64,000 nt of DNA from RGIG3528 sp964653855. Lineage in GTDB: Bacteria > Bacillota > Clostridia > Lachnospirales > Lachnospiraceae. Position 1 is the first letter of the stretch. Every line of letters starts with the position of its first letter. The translations under genes were made by a program, and so were the position numbers. The stretch is taken from positions 1 through 64,000 of the forward strand of contig CAZZFV010000006.1 in assembly GCA_964653855.1 (NCBI GenBank), given 5' to 3'. Of this stretch, positions 1-9,579 are shown piece after piece. The notes below the pieces were generated by a model, which did not search any database, was not told the origin of the DNA, and was given only the letters and a program-made list of their open reading frames with translations.

Positions 1-26
1 GTAAGAAAAAAAAGAAAGGAAAAAAT

Positions 27-431
27 ATGGATGAAGTTAAAAAGTTTCTATATGAAGCGATTACGCTCACCCTGCTTTTATCAATAATCGGAATAAGCAT
101 TAGAGTTTTTTATTCTGTAAAAAAAGCAGGCTCGACTGTTCAACAACAGATAAGTAAAGAAAATCAACAGTTGGAAGAAGCCGAAATTACAAAATATTTA
201 GGAATAGACGTTCCCGGAGGATTGGTTAGAGGTTTCGTACAAGATATATACTCTGATAGCATAACAATTTTTATAAATGATAATAAACTATCGGGAGATA
301 TTGATACCGTAATAACAGAACTTCAATCGGTTGATGGAAACTATTATGTAAATCCTCTTAGAAAATACACTATTACCATTGGTAGAAATGCCAATGGAGT
401 AATAGACAGAGTTATGATAAATCAAATATAG
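27..431 (+). CDS. pilin-like single-pass membrane protein A
   Basis: Protein of 134 aa that I cannot assign to a named family. Residues about 11-30 form one hydrophobic segment, followed by a charged linker (KKAGSTVQQQ) and a soluble beta-rich domain ending in NPLRKYTITIG. The next gene has the same architecture and a related motif (NPSLKYTV), so the two look like diverged paralogues. A GAAAGGA ribosome site lies 8 bases before the ATG. A short N-terminal membrane anchor plus a small exported domain, next to a Tad-like pilus operon, suggests a pilin or minor pilin. No clear prepilin-peptidase site is visible, so the role is inferred. The gene is 26 bases from the window edge and may belong to a longer operon to the left. 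Confidence 0.6.
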   Translation: MDEVKKFLYEAITLTLLLSIIGISIRVFYSVKKAGSTVQQQISKENQQLEEAEITKYLGIDVPGGLVRGFVQDIYSDSITIFINDNKLSGDIDTVITELQSVDGNYYVNPLRKYTITIGRNANGVIDRVMINQI

Positions 432-447
432 AAAGGAACTTTTCAAA

Positions 448-894
448 ATGGAAAATATCCAGAAAATTATCTTTTTTGCCGTAGGGCTTATTGTCACAAT
501 CGGTTTTATTTCGGTGGGTATCGGGCTTTATAATAAGGCGAAAGATACAACATCGGAAAATATTGCTCAGACGGAAAATATTTTGGGAAAACTTGCGTCA
601 AGCTCTTTGAGCTTCGCAAAAGGTGATACCGTAACCGGAGCCGAAGTTATTGAGGCTCTTGAAGCTCTTGACCAAAATACAGCGGTTACGATTAAAGTAG
701 CGACGGGTTTACAGACGACCCCCGTTCCGTATACATCCACGAGCACTTTAAACAAAGTGTATGATAAAACAAACGATAATTATATCAATCCTTCTTTGAA
801 ATATACGGTAAGTGAGATAACGGTTAATAAAAACGGTATTCTAACAGGCATTACCTTCACACAGACGACGGCTACACCTACAAAAACATCGTAA
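448..894 (+). CDS. pilin-like single-pass membrane protein B
   Basis: Protein of 148 aa with a hydrophobic N-terminal helix (about residues 7-27, FFAVGLIVTIGFISVGIG), a polar stalk and a soluble domain. The C-terminus is Thr-rich (TTATPTKTS). It shares the order TM, helix, beta-rich domain and the NPSLKYTV motif with the preceding gene, 16 bases upstream, indicating tandem duplication and divergence. A GAAAGGA ribosome site precedes the ATG. The Thr-rich tail is typical of exported surface proteins. The likely role is a major or minor subunit of the Tad/type IV-like pilus encoded by the convergent operon, but no peptidase cleavage motif proves this. Confidence 0.6.
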   Translation: MENIQKIIFFAVGLIVTIGFISVGIGLYNKAKDTTSENIAQTENILGKLASSSLSFAKGDTVTGAEVIEALEALDQNTAVTIKVATGLQTTPVPYTSTSTLNKVYDKTNDNYINPSLKYTVSEITVNKNGILTGITFTQTTATPTKTS

Positions 895-897
895 ATT

Positions 898-1026
898 ATG
901 GAACACGTTAAAGAAATTGTAACGTTGGCAGTAGACACATTGCTGTTTATTAGCGGACTTTTTGTTACAATAAAAATCTTTACAGAGATAGTAAGCTTTG
1001 CAACTAAATATGCAGCTTTACTATAA
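898..1026 (+). CDS. 42-aa single-pass membrane peptide
   Basis: A short reading frame starts 3 bases after the stop of the preceding gene and encodes 42 residues, MEHVKEIVTLAVDT followed by a hydrophobic stretch (LLFISGLFVTIKIF) and a short tail ending AALL. There is no strong ribosome site of its own, so translational coupling to the upstream gene is likely. It is immediately followed by a strong terminator, which makes it the last gene of the pilin-like operon. Its size and single membrane segment recall Flp-type mini-pilins or small assembly factors, but no diagnostic motif is present. Confidence 0.5.
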   Translation: MEHVKEIVTLAVDTLLFISGLFVTIKIFTEIVSFATKYAALL

Positions 1027-1066
1027 AAAGACTTCGGAGGCTTGTCACCTTCGAGGTCTTTTTATA
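1022..1066 (+). terminator. terminator of the pilin-like operon
   Basis: Imperfect inverted repeat: ATAAAAAGACTTCGGAGG pairs with CCTTCGAGGTCTTTTTAT around a 7-base loop and ends in a T run. The stem starts within the stop codon of the 42-aa gene. The A-rich upstream arm could let it act in both directions. Confidence 0.8.
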
Positions 1067-1079
1067 GTGTCGTGTTGCG

Positions 1080-1114
1080 AATTACCCCGACTTATAGAAG
1101 TCGGGGTAATTGAC
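1080..1114. mobile_element. IS200/IS605-end-like palindrome
   Basis: A 14-bp perfect inverted repeat (AATTACCCCGACTT / AAGTCGGGGTAATT) with a 4-base loop, followed by GAC so that the motif TTGAC is formed. Its core, CCGACTTnTATAAGTCGG, matches the right-end hairpins of the IS200/IS605-type remnants elsewhere in the window (30660s, 49147, 53054). It is probably a solitary element end; a plain stem-loop between convergent operons is the alternative. Confidence 0.45.
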
Positions 1115-1145
1115 AAAAAAAAGGACGTTTTTCGCGTCCTTTTGC
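1114..1145 (-). terminator. terminator of the minus-strand Tad/adhesin operon
   Basis: Read on the minus strand, AAAAGGACG, a short loop and CGTCC are followed by a run of eight T. It lies just after the stop codon of the 1747-aa surface protein, a textbook intrinsic terminator. Confidence 0.85.
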
Positions 1146-1149
1146 TTTC

Positions 1150-4100
1150 TTAATAAACAATTACCGTATATCTATCTGCTTTGCTTGTTCCCAATTTATA
1201 TATCACTCTCTGGGTCGTTCCTGTTGTGTCGGTTATGGGAATATTCTCTATTTCAGTAACTATTCCCAACGAGTCTGTTACCAAAATGTCGAAAGTCAAT
1301 TCCACATATCCCGACTTTTCTGTAAAAGGTAATATCTGCCCGTCGTAAAGATAGTTCTCGTTTTCTCCGTCGTCCAATAAAAATTTCTTAAGTTGGATTA
1401 GTTTTGCCCCACAATTTGAACACGTTGCGGTTTGATTATATTTGAAACACGCTTTATTACATTCCGAACAAAATCCGGAATATAAATTATCTTTTATAAC
1501 AGTAATATTCTGCGGCAAAGTAAAGGCTCCGCACCAACGTACATTGGCTTTTTGCACCATATCGTCAATATAGTCGTTATTTTTATCAACGGAAATCGCC
1601 CCGTAGTCTTCAAAGAACCAGGAGTCTTGCCGGTACCACGATAATGATGCCAAATCCCTTACAAACCTTGATGCGCTATTGAGAACGATTTTGTCATAAG
1701 TATACTCTTGCGTAAAATCCGAAGTTTTAAGCAGTTCTTTTGATAAAGAAATCTCTTTATCCGAAACGACATCATTCAAGTGCTGTAAAAGCGAATACGA
1801 AATTATTGAGTGCTTATTCGTATTCTCCGAATGATTTTTAAAATTAACGACGTGTTTCGTGTATCCTTCCGAAAGAGAATAATTAAGCCCCGTGTAAAAA
1901 TTTACCGGGTCTGTAACTATTTCTAAATCTTCCGTCAATAACGAATAATGCGGAGTGATTTCTATTGAACAATTATCGTCGTAAAATGCCCCTGTCGTGT
2001 CTATATAATACCTGAGTTCGTCACCAAGCAAATAATACCCGATATCGCCCGTTTTTAGCTGCGTAGTCGTGCCGTCCAAGACTAACTTTGCATCAACAAC
2101 GGAATTGGCCGTTATTTGAGCTTCATCATAGGCAACATATTGCGTATTATTATCGGAAATTGTATTGTTTTTAAGACGTTTAACACAACTCCAAATCCAT
2201 TTGCCATTTAATAGCTCTAACGGATTTCTGTTATACGTTGCATTTACGGCTGTTACCATTGAAATCGCAGTTTTTGACGTATTGCTCATTTGTTCATTAA
2301 GGGAATTTGCAACATAAAACGTTTTTGCGTCTTCGCTTTCATTCCAACGAATAGGACTCCCCGCTTTATAATATTTAAAAGTTCGTTCTCCGTTTTCATC
2401 TAAAGCATAACACCAGACGTTAAAGGGAAAGTAAATTGCGTACCCGATAGTTCCATCTGCGTATTTGTACAACAACAATTTTTTGGAGGCAGACTCTTTA
2501 AAACTGCCCCAATAACCGGTATAAGTAAAAGATTGACTCTCAAAATTGCTATTGACGGAAAATGAGGTAATCACACCCTCTGTTTTTAGCCCAATAATAA
2601 TTTTTTCCAAATTTGTTGCTATTGGGGTAAAAATCCGTAAAAAATTACCGTCTACGCAGCGTTCCCCTGCGTCATCCGCCTCCAATCCGGATGACGTGCC
2701 TCCGGCGAAATTTATTTGAGAAGCGACATCGTATAAAACTTCGTATGTTACTTTGTAGGTTCCGTTCTTCGCTTCTTGATTGATGGGCACTTCGTTTTCA
2801 ATACTGATTTCTTTTGTTTTAACATCTGCGGATACAGTTATTGTATCCGATATTCCGTCTTGTCTCGATACGGCAATATTATTAAGTATAATGTCAATTA
2901 ATTCATCAACATCATTCCCGTTAAACGAAGCCGGCTTGGTAAAATCAACAGGGGCACCATTCGTATCTGTTGCAATAAAGAAAATATTTTTATTATTGTT
3001 GTAATTGGTTAAATCAATATCTATTTGATTACTTGCGACTCCCATATGGTCGGAATAAACCGTTATTTTTACATTTCCGTATTCGTATGTGTTATAATTA
3101 TCATAGCTTTTAACCGTAAACTCTACGTCTGAAATATCACTTGTCAGTTCTTTAGTGAAGATTTCGTTTTCCAACGCAGACGAATAAATGTTTATGGCGT
3201 CGGGAATCATAATTGCTATATCGCCAATAATTTTATGTTGTAAGTATTTATTTATAACATAATCCGTGTCATATACGGCTTTTTTAAATACCAATTCTTC
3301 GGTTTCAGGGTTATATACCTGATAATAAAATATCGTGTTATTACTGTCGCTTTTTACTACGTATGAAACTTCCTCTTTTTCGGTTCCGCCGGAAGCTTCA
3401 TAAGTATATTCCACTTTATATTCCGTAACCGTTATATTTGCGGAAATATCTTCTGTCGAAGGGATATTTTCATAAGGATTGTAATAATCATCAGACAATA
3501 ATCCCGAAACATAAGCTTTTGTTGATTTCACATTTTCGTTGTCTTGCTCGTCTTCGGGCTTTTGCTGTTGTACGGCTTCGGGATAGTCGCTATAAGTTCC
3601 GTTATATTCCCAATAAGCATATAAAGTATTCAAATTTATTATTGAGATAAAATTACCTTGATAATTATAATTTCCGTCAGAAGACGGTAGATTTCCCAAT
3701 AGAACTTCGCTTTCCGCTGTTATCGGCAGGTCGCTTATATTTGTATCTTCCAGGCAATAATTGCCGGCAGCATCAAAAACCTGAGTTCCCGTTCCGTTTA
3801 TTCCCGTATAATAGCCCTCAAACGTATATCCGAGTTTATTGGGTGTATTAACGCTATTGGGTAATAAATCTCCGTATTTTAAAGATATTGTTTTATTTTT
3901 ATCCGCCAGGTCATATCCTTGCATAAACGAAATCGGATTAACGGCTGATAAATCAAATCGTCCGCCCCTTGCATTTAAAGAGAAAGTATAGGTCGTTTTC
4001 TCCCATCTTGCATAAAGCGTCGTGTTTTCAAGTGTATCAAGCGTTATTTTTGTTCCGACATAATAATTGATTCCTGTTCCGTCTTCTTTTGTATTCCAAC

Positions 4101-6393
4101 TTGTAAATGTATATCCGGTTTTATAAAACCCGCAATCTCGTACATAAAAGCTGTTTCCGTATATAATATCAGACGGCGTTGAGCCTAAAGCTTCGGATAA
4201 ATTATTATTGTATGAAATTGTATGTGACCACGCACAATAAAGTATCAGCTCATTTGTTTCCGAAGTCGCCAACGTAAGGTTATCGATAATTCCCATTCCG
4301 CTGCCGTCGGCATTGACATAAAAATATTCGGAAAGATTGTGCTTGTTTAAATAATCGGAACCTTTATCAAGTTCGATTTTGCTTTTTATATTTTCGAGTT
4401 CCGTAAGAGGTTCATTTTCTTTTACCGAAAATGAATGTATTATTGTGCTTTCCGACTCGTTCGGGTAATTAGCATAAACCGTAACATTAATATTTTTGGT
4501 CGTGCTTTCATTTGAATATACGGCGTACAATGTTACTGTTTCGTCCGTTTTATCCCAAACAGTTTTATTGTGAACCATTGCGAGTGTATTTTCTGTAGAA
4601 TATGCCCATTTAACGAATTTATAGTTTTCTTTATTGGGAGTCGGCAAATTTCCGACTTGATTGTCATAATATACGGTCTTTTCGGCTGTTGTCGTTCCAT
4701 CCGCAAAAGTACCACCGTTCGCATCAAACATAATTGTCGTTTTATTAGGCTGCCATTTTGTATATACGGTTCCGCTTTCGGTAATTTTTACGATTGTGGT
4801 TTCAACAAGCTCTCCATTTGTTTCGTTTGCAAATGACTCGTTTTTTAAAAGGTCGATTTCTTTTACAAGTTCTCCGTCCTTTATTATTCCCCATCCGATT
4901 AACGTGTAACCCGGTCTTTCGGCAATAGGAATTTTGCCTATTTCGCCGTCATAGTTTACATCTATTTGATAAATTCTTTCTACCCATTTTGCGGTAAGTG
5001 TAACTAATTCGGACGATGGAATAAAATCAAATATGGTGTTGTTTTTTACCCTTATTTCGTCGTCCGTATACCAACCGGTAAAAACATACCCTTCTTTTGA
5101 AAGAGTCGGTAATTCGGTGAAATATTCGCCGTAGGCAAGCGTTATATCATCACAAATTTGCTCAACATTTGTTACAAACGTAAAAGTATAATCTTTGGGC
5201 GTTATTTTACATACAAGCTTCGCGTTATAAGCCGGCATAACAAACGATACTGTTTTTTCGGAACTCAGACTTGTTGTCTCGCCCGAATTTACATTGTATA
5301 AATACCATTCCTCTATTTCATAACCTGGATTTATATTTACCGTTGCCGCTACTGTGGAAGTACATAAAAATGCTCCTTCGGAATTTGTCATTCCCGAAAC
5401 GAAAACGGTACCACCTTCCGCTGCATCAGCCTCGGTTTCCAAGGCGAAATATCCGTTTACATATATTTTAAACGAACTCGAACTACTGTGTGAATTTCCT
5501 GCTTTTATTGTAACTGTCTGAACGGTATTATAATTTTTCAAAATCTCACTTGCGTTAGTTTGTTGTCCATTTACATAAAGAGTACACGATTGATTTTGAG
5601 CAGTATGTCCGTCTTTATATGTTACTGTTGCGTAATTTAAAATATTTGCGTCAAAGGTACTGTTTACAACGTATGCGCCTTTTGAACTGTTATATGTCGC
5701 CCCGCTTGCGTTTGCAATATTCGGAGTATAGGATGTGGCAATAGAGGAACAAATACATTTTGCTTCAACTTTTGTATTCTTGTTATAATACGTTCCTTCT
5801 GCTTTTCCGCAAGCAATATAAGTATTTTTTTTATAATATTGATGAGCGGAATTATAACTACCTTCTTCGTCACAATTATCTCCGTTACAAGTATAATACT
5901 CATCATAAGCTCCGTAATGGCAATAATAATGGTCTTCTTTAGACGTAGTTTCCCACCCGCAAGACGAACATTTGCGTGTTTGATATTCTTCAGTATCGTG
6001 ATTTGTATTTCTCTTAGCTGAACATTTAAGCGTATACCTTATTTGAGTTACAGTTTTTTTCTCACATTTTGGACATTTGCCATCCGTGTACGAGATAATA
6101 GTTTCGCCATTTTCAGTCATCTCCGCTCCGCATCCGCTATTCCCTTCGTGATATTCGGTATAATATCCGCAAGTTACTAATTCAGAATCTGTTTTATAAC
6201 ACGAATCCGTATGTGAATGTTTTTCTACACCCGCACCATAATATTCTTCATAGCAGCTTTCCGAATGACTATGAGACGCATATGCCGTTTCGATATCTTT
6301 ATCGGATACTATTCCGCAGCCGATTAAAATACCACTTAAACAAAAAGATATTATTATGCGCGAAAGTGTTTTTTGAAAACAATTATTAAACAT
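1150..6393 (-). CDS. giant cell-surface lipoprotein with InlB-type repeats
   Basis: Protein of 1747 aa. It starts with a signal peptide and a lipobox (LIGC, Cys26), so it is probably a lipid-anchored surface protein. Residues about 40-215 are rich in Cys and His, with repeated CxxC pairs (CPKCEKK, CSSCGW), suggesting metal-binding ribbons. Several tandem Listeria-Bacteroides/InlB B-type repeats follow, with the signature GYxFxGWYT... TLYAxW, over roughly residues 390-950. A long beta-rich region comes next, and a second zinc-ribbon-like motif (CSECNKACF...CSNCGAKL) lies about 100 residues before the C-terminus. It starts 23 bases after the preceding adhesin gene with a GAAAGGA ribosome site and is the last gene of the pilus operon. 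A pilus-tip or cell-cell adhesin role during mating is inferred. No sortase motif is seen. Confidence 0.75.
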   Translation of the reverse strand: MFNNCFQKTLSRIIISFCLSGILIGCGIVSDKDIETAYASHSHSESCYEEYYGAGVEKHSHTDSCYKTDSELVTCGYYTEYHEGNSGCGAEMTENGETIISYTDGKCPKCEKKTVTQIRYTLKCSAKRNTNHDTEEYQTRKCSSCGWETTSKEDHYYCHYGAYDEYYTCNGDNCDEEGSYNSAHQYYKKNTYIACGKAEGTYYNKNTKVEAKCICSSIATSYTPNIANASGATYNSSKGAYVVNSTFDANILNYATVTYKDGHTAQNQSCTLYVNGQQTNASEILKNYNTVQTVTIKAGNSHSSSSSFKIYVNGYFALETEADAAEGGTVFVSGMTNSEGAFLCTSTVAATVNINPGYEIEEWYLYNVNSGETTSLSSEKTVSFVMPAYNAKLVCKITPKDYTFTFVTNVEQICDDITLAYGEYFTELPTLSKEGYVFTGWYTDDEIRVKNNTIFDFIPSSELVTLTAKWVERIYQIDVNYDGEIGKIPIAERPGYTLIGWGIIKDGELVKEIDLLKNESFANETNGELVETTIVKITESGTVYTKWQPNKTTIMFDANGGTFADGTTTAEKTVYYDNQVGNLPTPNKENYKFVKWAYSTENTLAMVHNKTVWDKTDETVTLYAVYSNESTTKNINVTVYANYPNESESTIIHSFSVKENEPLTELENIKSKIELDKGSDYLNKHNLSEYFYVNADGSGMGIIDNLTLATSETNELILYCAWSHTISYNNNLSEALGSTPSDIIYGNSFYVRDCGFYKTGYTFTSWNTKEDGTGINYYVGTKITLDTLENTTLYARWEKTTYTFSLNARGGRFDLSAVNPISFMQGYDLADKNKTISLKYGDLLPNSVNTPNKLGYTFEGYYTGINGTGTQVFDAAGNYCLEDTNISDLPITAESEVLLGNLPSSDGNYNYQGNFISIINLNTLYAYWEYNGTYSDYPEAVQQQKPEDEQDNENVKSTKAYVSGLLSDDYYNPYENIPSTEDISANITVTEYKVEYTYEASGGTEKEEVSYVVKSDSNNTIFYYQVYNPETEELVFKKAVYDTDYVINKYLQHKIIGDIAIMIPDAINIYSSALENEIFTKELTSDISDVEFTVKSYDNYNTYEYGNVKITVYSDHMGVASNQIDIDLTNYNNNKNIFFIATDTNGAPVDFTKPASFNGNDVDELIDIILNNIAVSRQDGISDTITVSADVKTKEISIENEVPINQEAKNGTYKVTYEVLYDVASQINFAGGTSSGLEADDAGERCVDGNFLRIFTPIATNLEKIIIGLKTEGVITSFSVNSNFESQSFTYTGYWGSFKESASKKLLLYKYADGTIGYAIYFPFNVWCYALDENGERTFKYYKAGSPIRWNESEDAKTFYVANSLNEQMSNTSKTAISMVTAVNATYNRNPLELLNGKWIWSCVKRLKNNTISDNNTQYVAYDEAQITANSVVDAKLVLDGTTTQLKTGDIGYYLLGDELRYYIDTTGAFYDDNCSIEITPHYSLLTEDLEIVTDPVNFYTGLNYSLSEGYTKHVVNFKNHSENTNKHSIISYSLLQHLNDVVSDKEISLSKELLKTSDFTQEYTYDKIVLNSASRFVRDLASLSWYRQDSWFFEDYGAISVDKNNDYIDDMVQKANVRWCGAFTLPQNITVIKDNLYSGFCSECNKACFKYNQTATCSNCGAKLIQLKKFLLDDGENENYLYDGQILPFTEKSGYVELTFDILVTDSLGIVTEIENIPITDTTGTTQRVIYKLGTSKADRYTVIVY

Positions 6394-6416
6394 TACTTTT
6401 TCCTTTCTAAAGTCTA

Positions 6417-8849
6417 TTATTCTTGACTTTGAATTGGTACATTTTTTGAGTCATAATATTCTTTATATGCTTCATCCAATTTTTCTGTATCGTAATCGGC
6501 ATCATCATAAGTATGATATTCAAGATTGTCGTTAAGATATATGGTATACGTATTAGCCGTCCAATTCGCATATAACGTAATCGGATTTAATGACAAACAT
6601 TTCGAATTTTTGGTAATGATAGTTCCGTCTGCAAGTGTCCAATATTTAAACGTATATCCGTCTCTTTGCGGTGTCGGATATTTATATGTCGCATTATATT
6701 TAGCGGTTTTTATATAAGTTTCGTCTAAATCTTCAACTACTATCGTAAGTCCGTTATCAATTATTTTCGGATTATCGGCATCAAGTATACTTCCGTATGC
6801 CGTGTCGGTACGCCAATTACAATTATAGGTAATTTCAATTTCCGCCGCCGTCCATTTGGCAATAGCATACGAATTACTCATATATACAACTTCCGAACCA
6901 CTTGAAATAACAGGCCCGGAAGAATTGGTAAGTTGCCACCCGTCAAACACATATCCCTCTCTTTCAAGTGTCGGCAAAGTCGGATAAACAGCCTTTTCAA
7001 TAGGATAATCATATCTGTAATAAGTAAATGTTATCGGGTCGGGATTTAATACATCATCCGCATTTGAATAAAAGGTTAATGTATATTCTTCGGGAACCCA
7101 TTCCGCATATAACGTCGTGCTTTCCGTAAATAAACATACTGTTTCTTTAGAAACATATTCTTTAGAAATATATTCTTTGGAATCATCTTCATAATACCAA
7201 GTTGAAAATGTATATCCCGGAGCATATAATAACGGCATATCATCAAAAGTTGTTCCATAAGGAATAGAGATTGATTGTTCGTCGGTTTGATAGAGACTGT
7301 AAAAATAATACGTGCAATCATCTATATCTATTATTTCGGGGTCACAATAATATACGAAATCAATATCTATATTTTTAGGCTTCCAATAAGCATAAAGCGT
7401 TTTATAAGACGTGTCTGCTATTATGTAATTAGACGAAATAATACACGTCGGGTCGCCATTGGAAATTGTTATCTCTTTTCCTTGCTCATTTGGGTCATCA
7501 ACCGTATATGTCAAACGAGCGGTACTCCACCCACCAAATTCAAAACAATCACAAGATGGCAGCGGGAGTTCCCCAATAACAGAATTAAGTGTATAAACTT
7601 TTTGGTTTGCAAAGATTTCCTCAACAGAATAATTTTGTCCTGTTGCGTCAGTATCATCATATATTCTTATTATGGTTCCTTTTGATGTAAGGGAATTTCC
7701 GTAATCTCCTTTTGAAAAGCTGTCATACATGGGGTAATTTGATAAATAATCCGTATTGTAATCAAAAGTTACTATTCCTTGATTTACTTCCCATTCGGCA
7801 TAAAAGGACGTATTTTTATATACATCAAAATAATTGCCGGGATAATAAATATCTCCGTTTGTGTCTTTCCAATAAAGAAATCTACATCCCGATTTTAAAA
7901 ACCAGTTTGATTTTATTGTAATAAAACTATCAGCTTGCTTTTTTGTAGAATATGCAGCACCCGATGTTGAACCATTTCCGTAATACGCGATTTGATATGT
8001 TGCGGGAGTAGGTGTTGACGTGGGCTTAAGCGTTATCGTCGGAGTGCTTATTACTTTTGGAGTTGGGGTAGCCGTTATTCCGGGAGCGAGTGTAGGTTCA
8101 AGAGTGGGCGATAATGTGGGCGTTGGAGTTACGTTTATTTTATTGTTTTCAACATATTTTTTTATTGCAGATGAAGAACCCGAATAATCATCCGGTATTG
8201 ATGATAAGCTTATTTTTTTTGATAAATAACTTTTTCTCTTTAAATTTAAGGGGTCTAATGTTGTGATGGTTTCGCCGTCGGTTCCGTTATGGTCTCTATG
8301 GTTGTTCCAAAAAAGCTTGGCTTCCGCTTCATCTGTCTCTGTAAGATAATCATAGTTTCCCCATTCCATACGACTCCAATCAAACCATTCTTTATATTTT
8401 TTAGTTACTGCCCCGTTTGAATTTTTATAGAAACGGGTTTCCCCAAGACACAATGTATTAATTTGGTTTTCATCAATTTGTGTCGCCCCTCCGAGAGTTA
8501 TATAAACCAACCGTGGATATACATTATAAGTTCCACTTGTTATTCCGCAACACTCCCTGAGTATCCAAGCAATGTCTTGGGCATCCGTATCACTTATTGT
8601 GTCACCAAAATCAAAAGGAATTATTTTATCAAGTTCTACTATATATACATCGTAACTCCCCTCATAAATAAGTGCGTGAGGCTGATAACGAGCGATACTT
8701 GCGTCCAATCGGTTATAAGGAATCGGGGGCAAGTCGGAAAAATCGGCATCGGCATATACTTTTTTATACGGTGTTAATAAAAAAACACACCAAAACAATA
8801 AAAAAGCTGTAATCATAATCAGGCTTTTATTCTTCTTACATTGTTTCAT
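6417..8849 (-). CDS. secreted InlB-repeat surface protein
   Basis: I start at the ATG at 8849, which has a GAGAAAGGA ribosome site 8 bases upstream; an in-frame TTG at 8867 lies upstream of that site and is unlikely. The product is 810 aa. It has a signal peptide with a hydrophobic core (LIMITAFLLFWCVFLL), a unique N-terminal domain of about 200 residues, a Pro/Thr-rich linker (TPTPTLSPTLEPTLAPG) and then several InlB/Listeria-Bacteroides repeats (GYTFSTWYY, GYVFDGWQL, GYTFKYWTL; TLYAEW/TLYANW). The repeat family is known from adhesins and other exported proteins. It lies upstream of the giant lipoprotein in the same operon. A Glu/Tyr-rich C-terminus without a sortase signal leaves its anchoring unknown. 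Confidence 0.75.
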   Translation of the reverse strand: MKQCKKNKSLIMITAFLLFWCVFLLTPYKKVYADADFSDLPPIPYNRLDASIARYQPHALIYEGSYDVYIVELDKIIPFDFGDTISDTDAQDIAWILRECCGITSGTYNVYPRLVYITLGGATQIDENQINTLCLGETRFYKNSNGAVTKKYKEWFDWSRMEWGNYDYLTETDEAEAKLFWNNHRDHNGTDGETITTLDPLNLKRKSYLSKKISLSSIPDDYSGSSSAIKKYVENNKINVTPTPTLSPTLEPTLAPGITATPTPKVISTPTITLKPTSTPTPATYQIAYYGNGSTSGAAYSTKKQADSFITIKSNWFLKSGCRFLYWKDTNGDIYYPGNYFDVYKNTSFYAEWEVNQGIVTFDYNTDYLSNYPMYDSFSKGDYGNSLTSKGTIIRIYDDTDATGQNYSVEEIFANQKVYTLNSVIGELPLPSCDCFEFGGWSTARLTYTVDDPNEQGKEITISNGDPTCIISSNYIIADTSYKTLYAYWKPKNIDIDFVYYCDPEIIDIDDCTYYFYSLYQTDEQSISIPYGTTFDDMPLLYAPGYTFSTWYYEDDSKEYISKEYVSKETVCLFTESTTLYAEWVPEEYTLTFYSNADDVLNPDPITFTYYRYDYPIEKAVYPTLPTLEREGYVFDGWQLTNSSGPVISSGSEVVYMSNSYAIAKWTAAEIEITYNCNWRTDTAYGSILDADNPKIIDNGLTIVVEDLDETYIKTAKYNATYKYPTPQRDGYTFKYWTLADGTIITKNSKCLSLNPITLYANWTANTYTIYLNDNLEYHTYDDADYDTEKLDEAYKEYYDSKNVPIQSQE

Positions 8850-8885
8850 AGATAAATCCTTTCTCAATAATAATTTTTATAACTA

Positions 8886-8893
8886 ATAGAAGA
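8886..8893 (-). promoter_or_regulatory. TCTTCTAT upstream motif (minus strand)
   Basis: Minus-strand TCTTCTAT, preceded by T-rich sequence, 37 bases upstream of the ATG at 8849. It is one of a set of identical octamers at similar distances from starts (see findings). A promoter or leader role is inferred. Confidence 0.4.
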
Positions 8894-8900
8894 TAAAAGA

Positions 8901-8929
8901 AAAAAACACGGCATCCGATTTGATGCCGC
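8901..8929 (-). terminator. terminator after the TadE-like gene
   Basis: On the minus strand, a CGGCAT/ATGCCG stem is followed by a T-rich run. It lies 55 bases beyond the stop of the 194-aa gene and would separate the pilus genes from the two adhesin genes or attenuate between them. Confidence 0.65.
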
Positions 8930-8945
8930 AAAAATTATAACTTTA

Positions 8946-8987
8946 TGCGGGCGGGGAAACCCACCGCTTTAGCCGTGGGAGTGTCAA
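8946..8987 (-). mobile_element. IS200/IS605-like solitary end
   Basis: On the minus strand the sequence reads ATTGAC, then ACTCCCACGG, a stem-loop and GTGGGTTTCCCCGCC, the layout of an IS200/IS605 left end next to a TTGAC-type target. The TGA of that target is the stop codon of the upstream gene. No transposase is present, so this is at most a decayed or minimal element. Confidence 0.45.
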
Positions 8988-9568
8988 TCGTTTTTATAAA
9001 TATAGCCCGTTTGTTGCAATACCTTTGTTTGAGAGCCCTTATTTAATGTGTCGGGAATGACGCAAATAACAATTAGAGATTGCTCAAAATCCACGTTTTT
9101 TTCTAAATCATAATTATAATCAGGGATTTTTACTTTATAAGTTTTGTTATAACAAGTTATCGTATCATTTATTATTACAACAAAATCTTCGATTGTACAC
9201 TCTGATAAAAGATTATTATTTTTATATCGTTGTATGTCTTCATTTTTTATTTCACCATTTTCAATTATGTAATATCCGGTTGTGTCAAACAAAAGTAAAA
9301 TAGGGCAATATGCCATTATTTCATCCGGAGTAAAGTCGGTTGACAGACGGAAGAAATTATAAAATTCCTCACTTGCGCTTATGGCATTATTACGTCCTTG
9401 TTCTGTTTTTAAAATTTTTAGACACGCGGCATAACTTGCATTTCCTGCCGTTTTTAAGATCGTTTCTTTGTCGGTTTTATATTTGCCCGTATCATATAGG
9501 GATATGCCTATTTTTAGCAAGAACACTGTAATAACAAGGCAAATTATTATTTGAAATTGAGTTCTCAT
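8984..9568 (-). CDS. TadE/pseudopilin-like membrane-anchored protein
   Basis: Protein of 194 aa with an N-terminal transmembrane helix (about residues 7-24, IIICLVITVFLLKIGISL) and an exported domain with several Tyr-rich stretches. It sits 11 bases downstream of the TadB/C-like platform gene and ahead of the adhesin genes, where Tad loci usually carry TadE/TadF-type minor pilins. No Pfam-type signature is recognisable by eye, so the call rests on topology and position. The stop codon coincides with a TTGAC sequence abutting an IS605-like end, which may have shortened the original C-terminus. Confidence 0.5.
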   Translation of the reverse strand: MRTQFQIIICLVITVFLLKIGISLYDTGKYKTDKETILKTAGNASYAACLKILKTEQGRNNAISASEEFYNFFRLSTDFTPDEIMAYCPILLLFDTTGYYIIENGEIKNEDIQRYKNNNLLSECTIEDFVVIINDTITCYNKTYKVKIPDYNYDLEKNVDFEQSLIVICVIPDTLNKGSQTKVLQQTGYIYKND

Positions 9569-9579
9569 TGCAAAACACC

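Noticed and set aside
7275..7685. 136-codon plus-strand frame
   Set aside because: Antisense to the InlB-repeat protein with no ribosome site or family.
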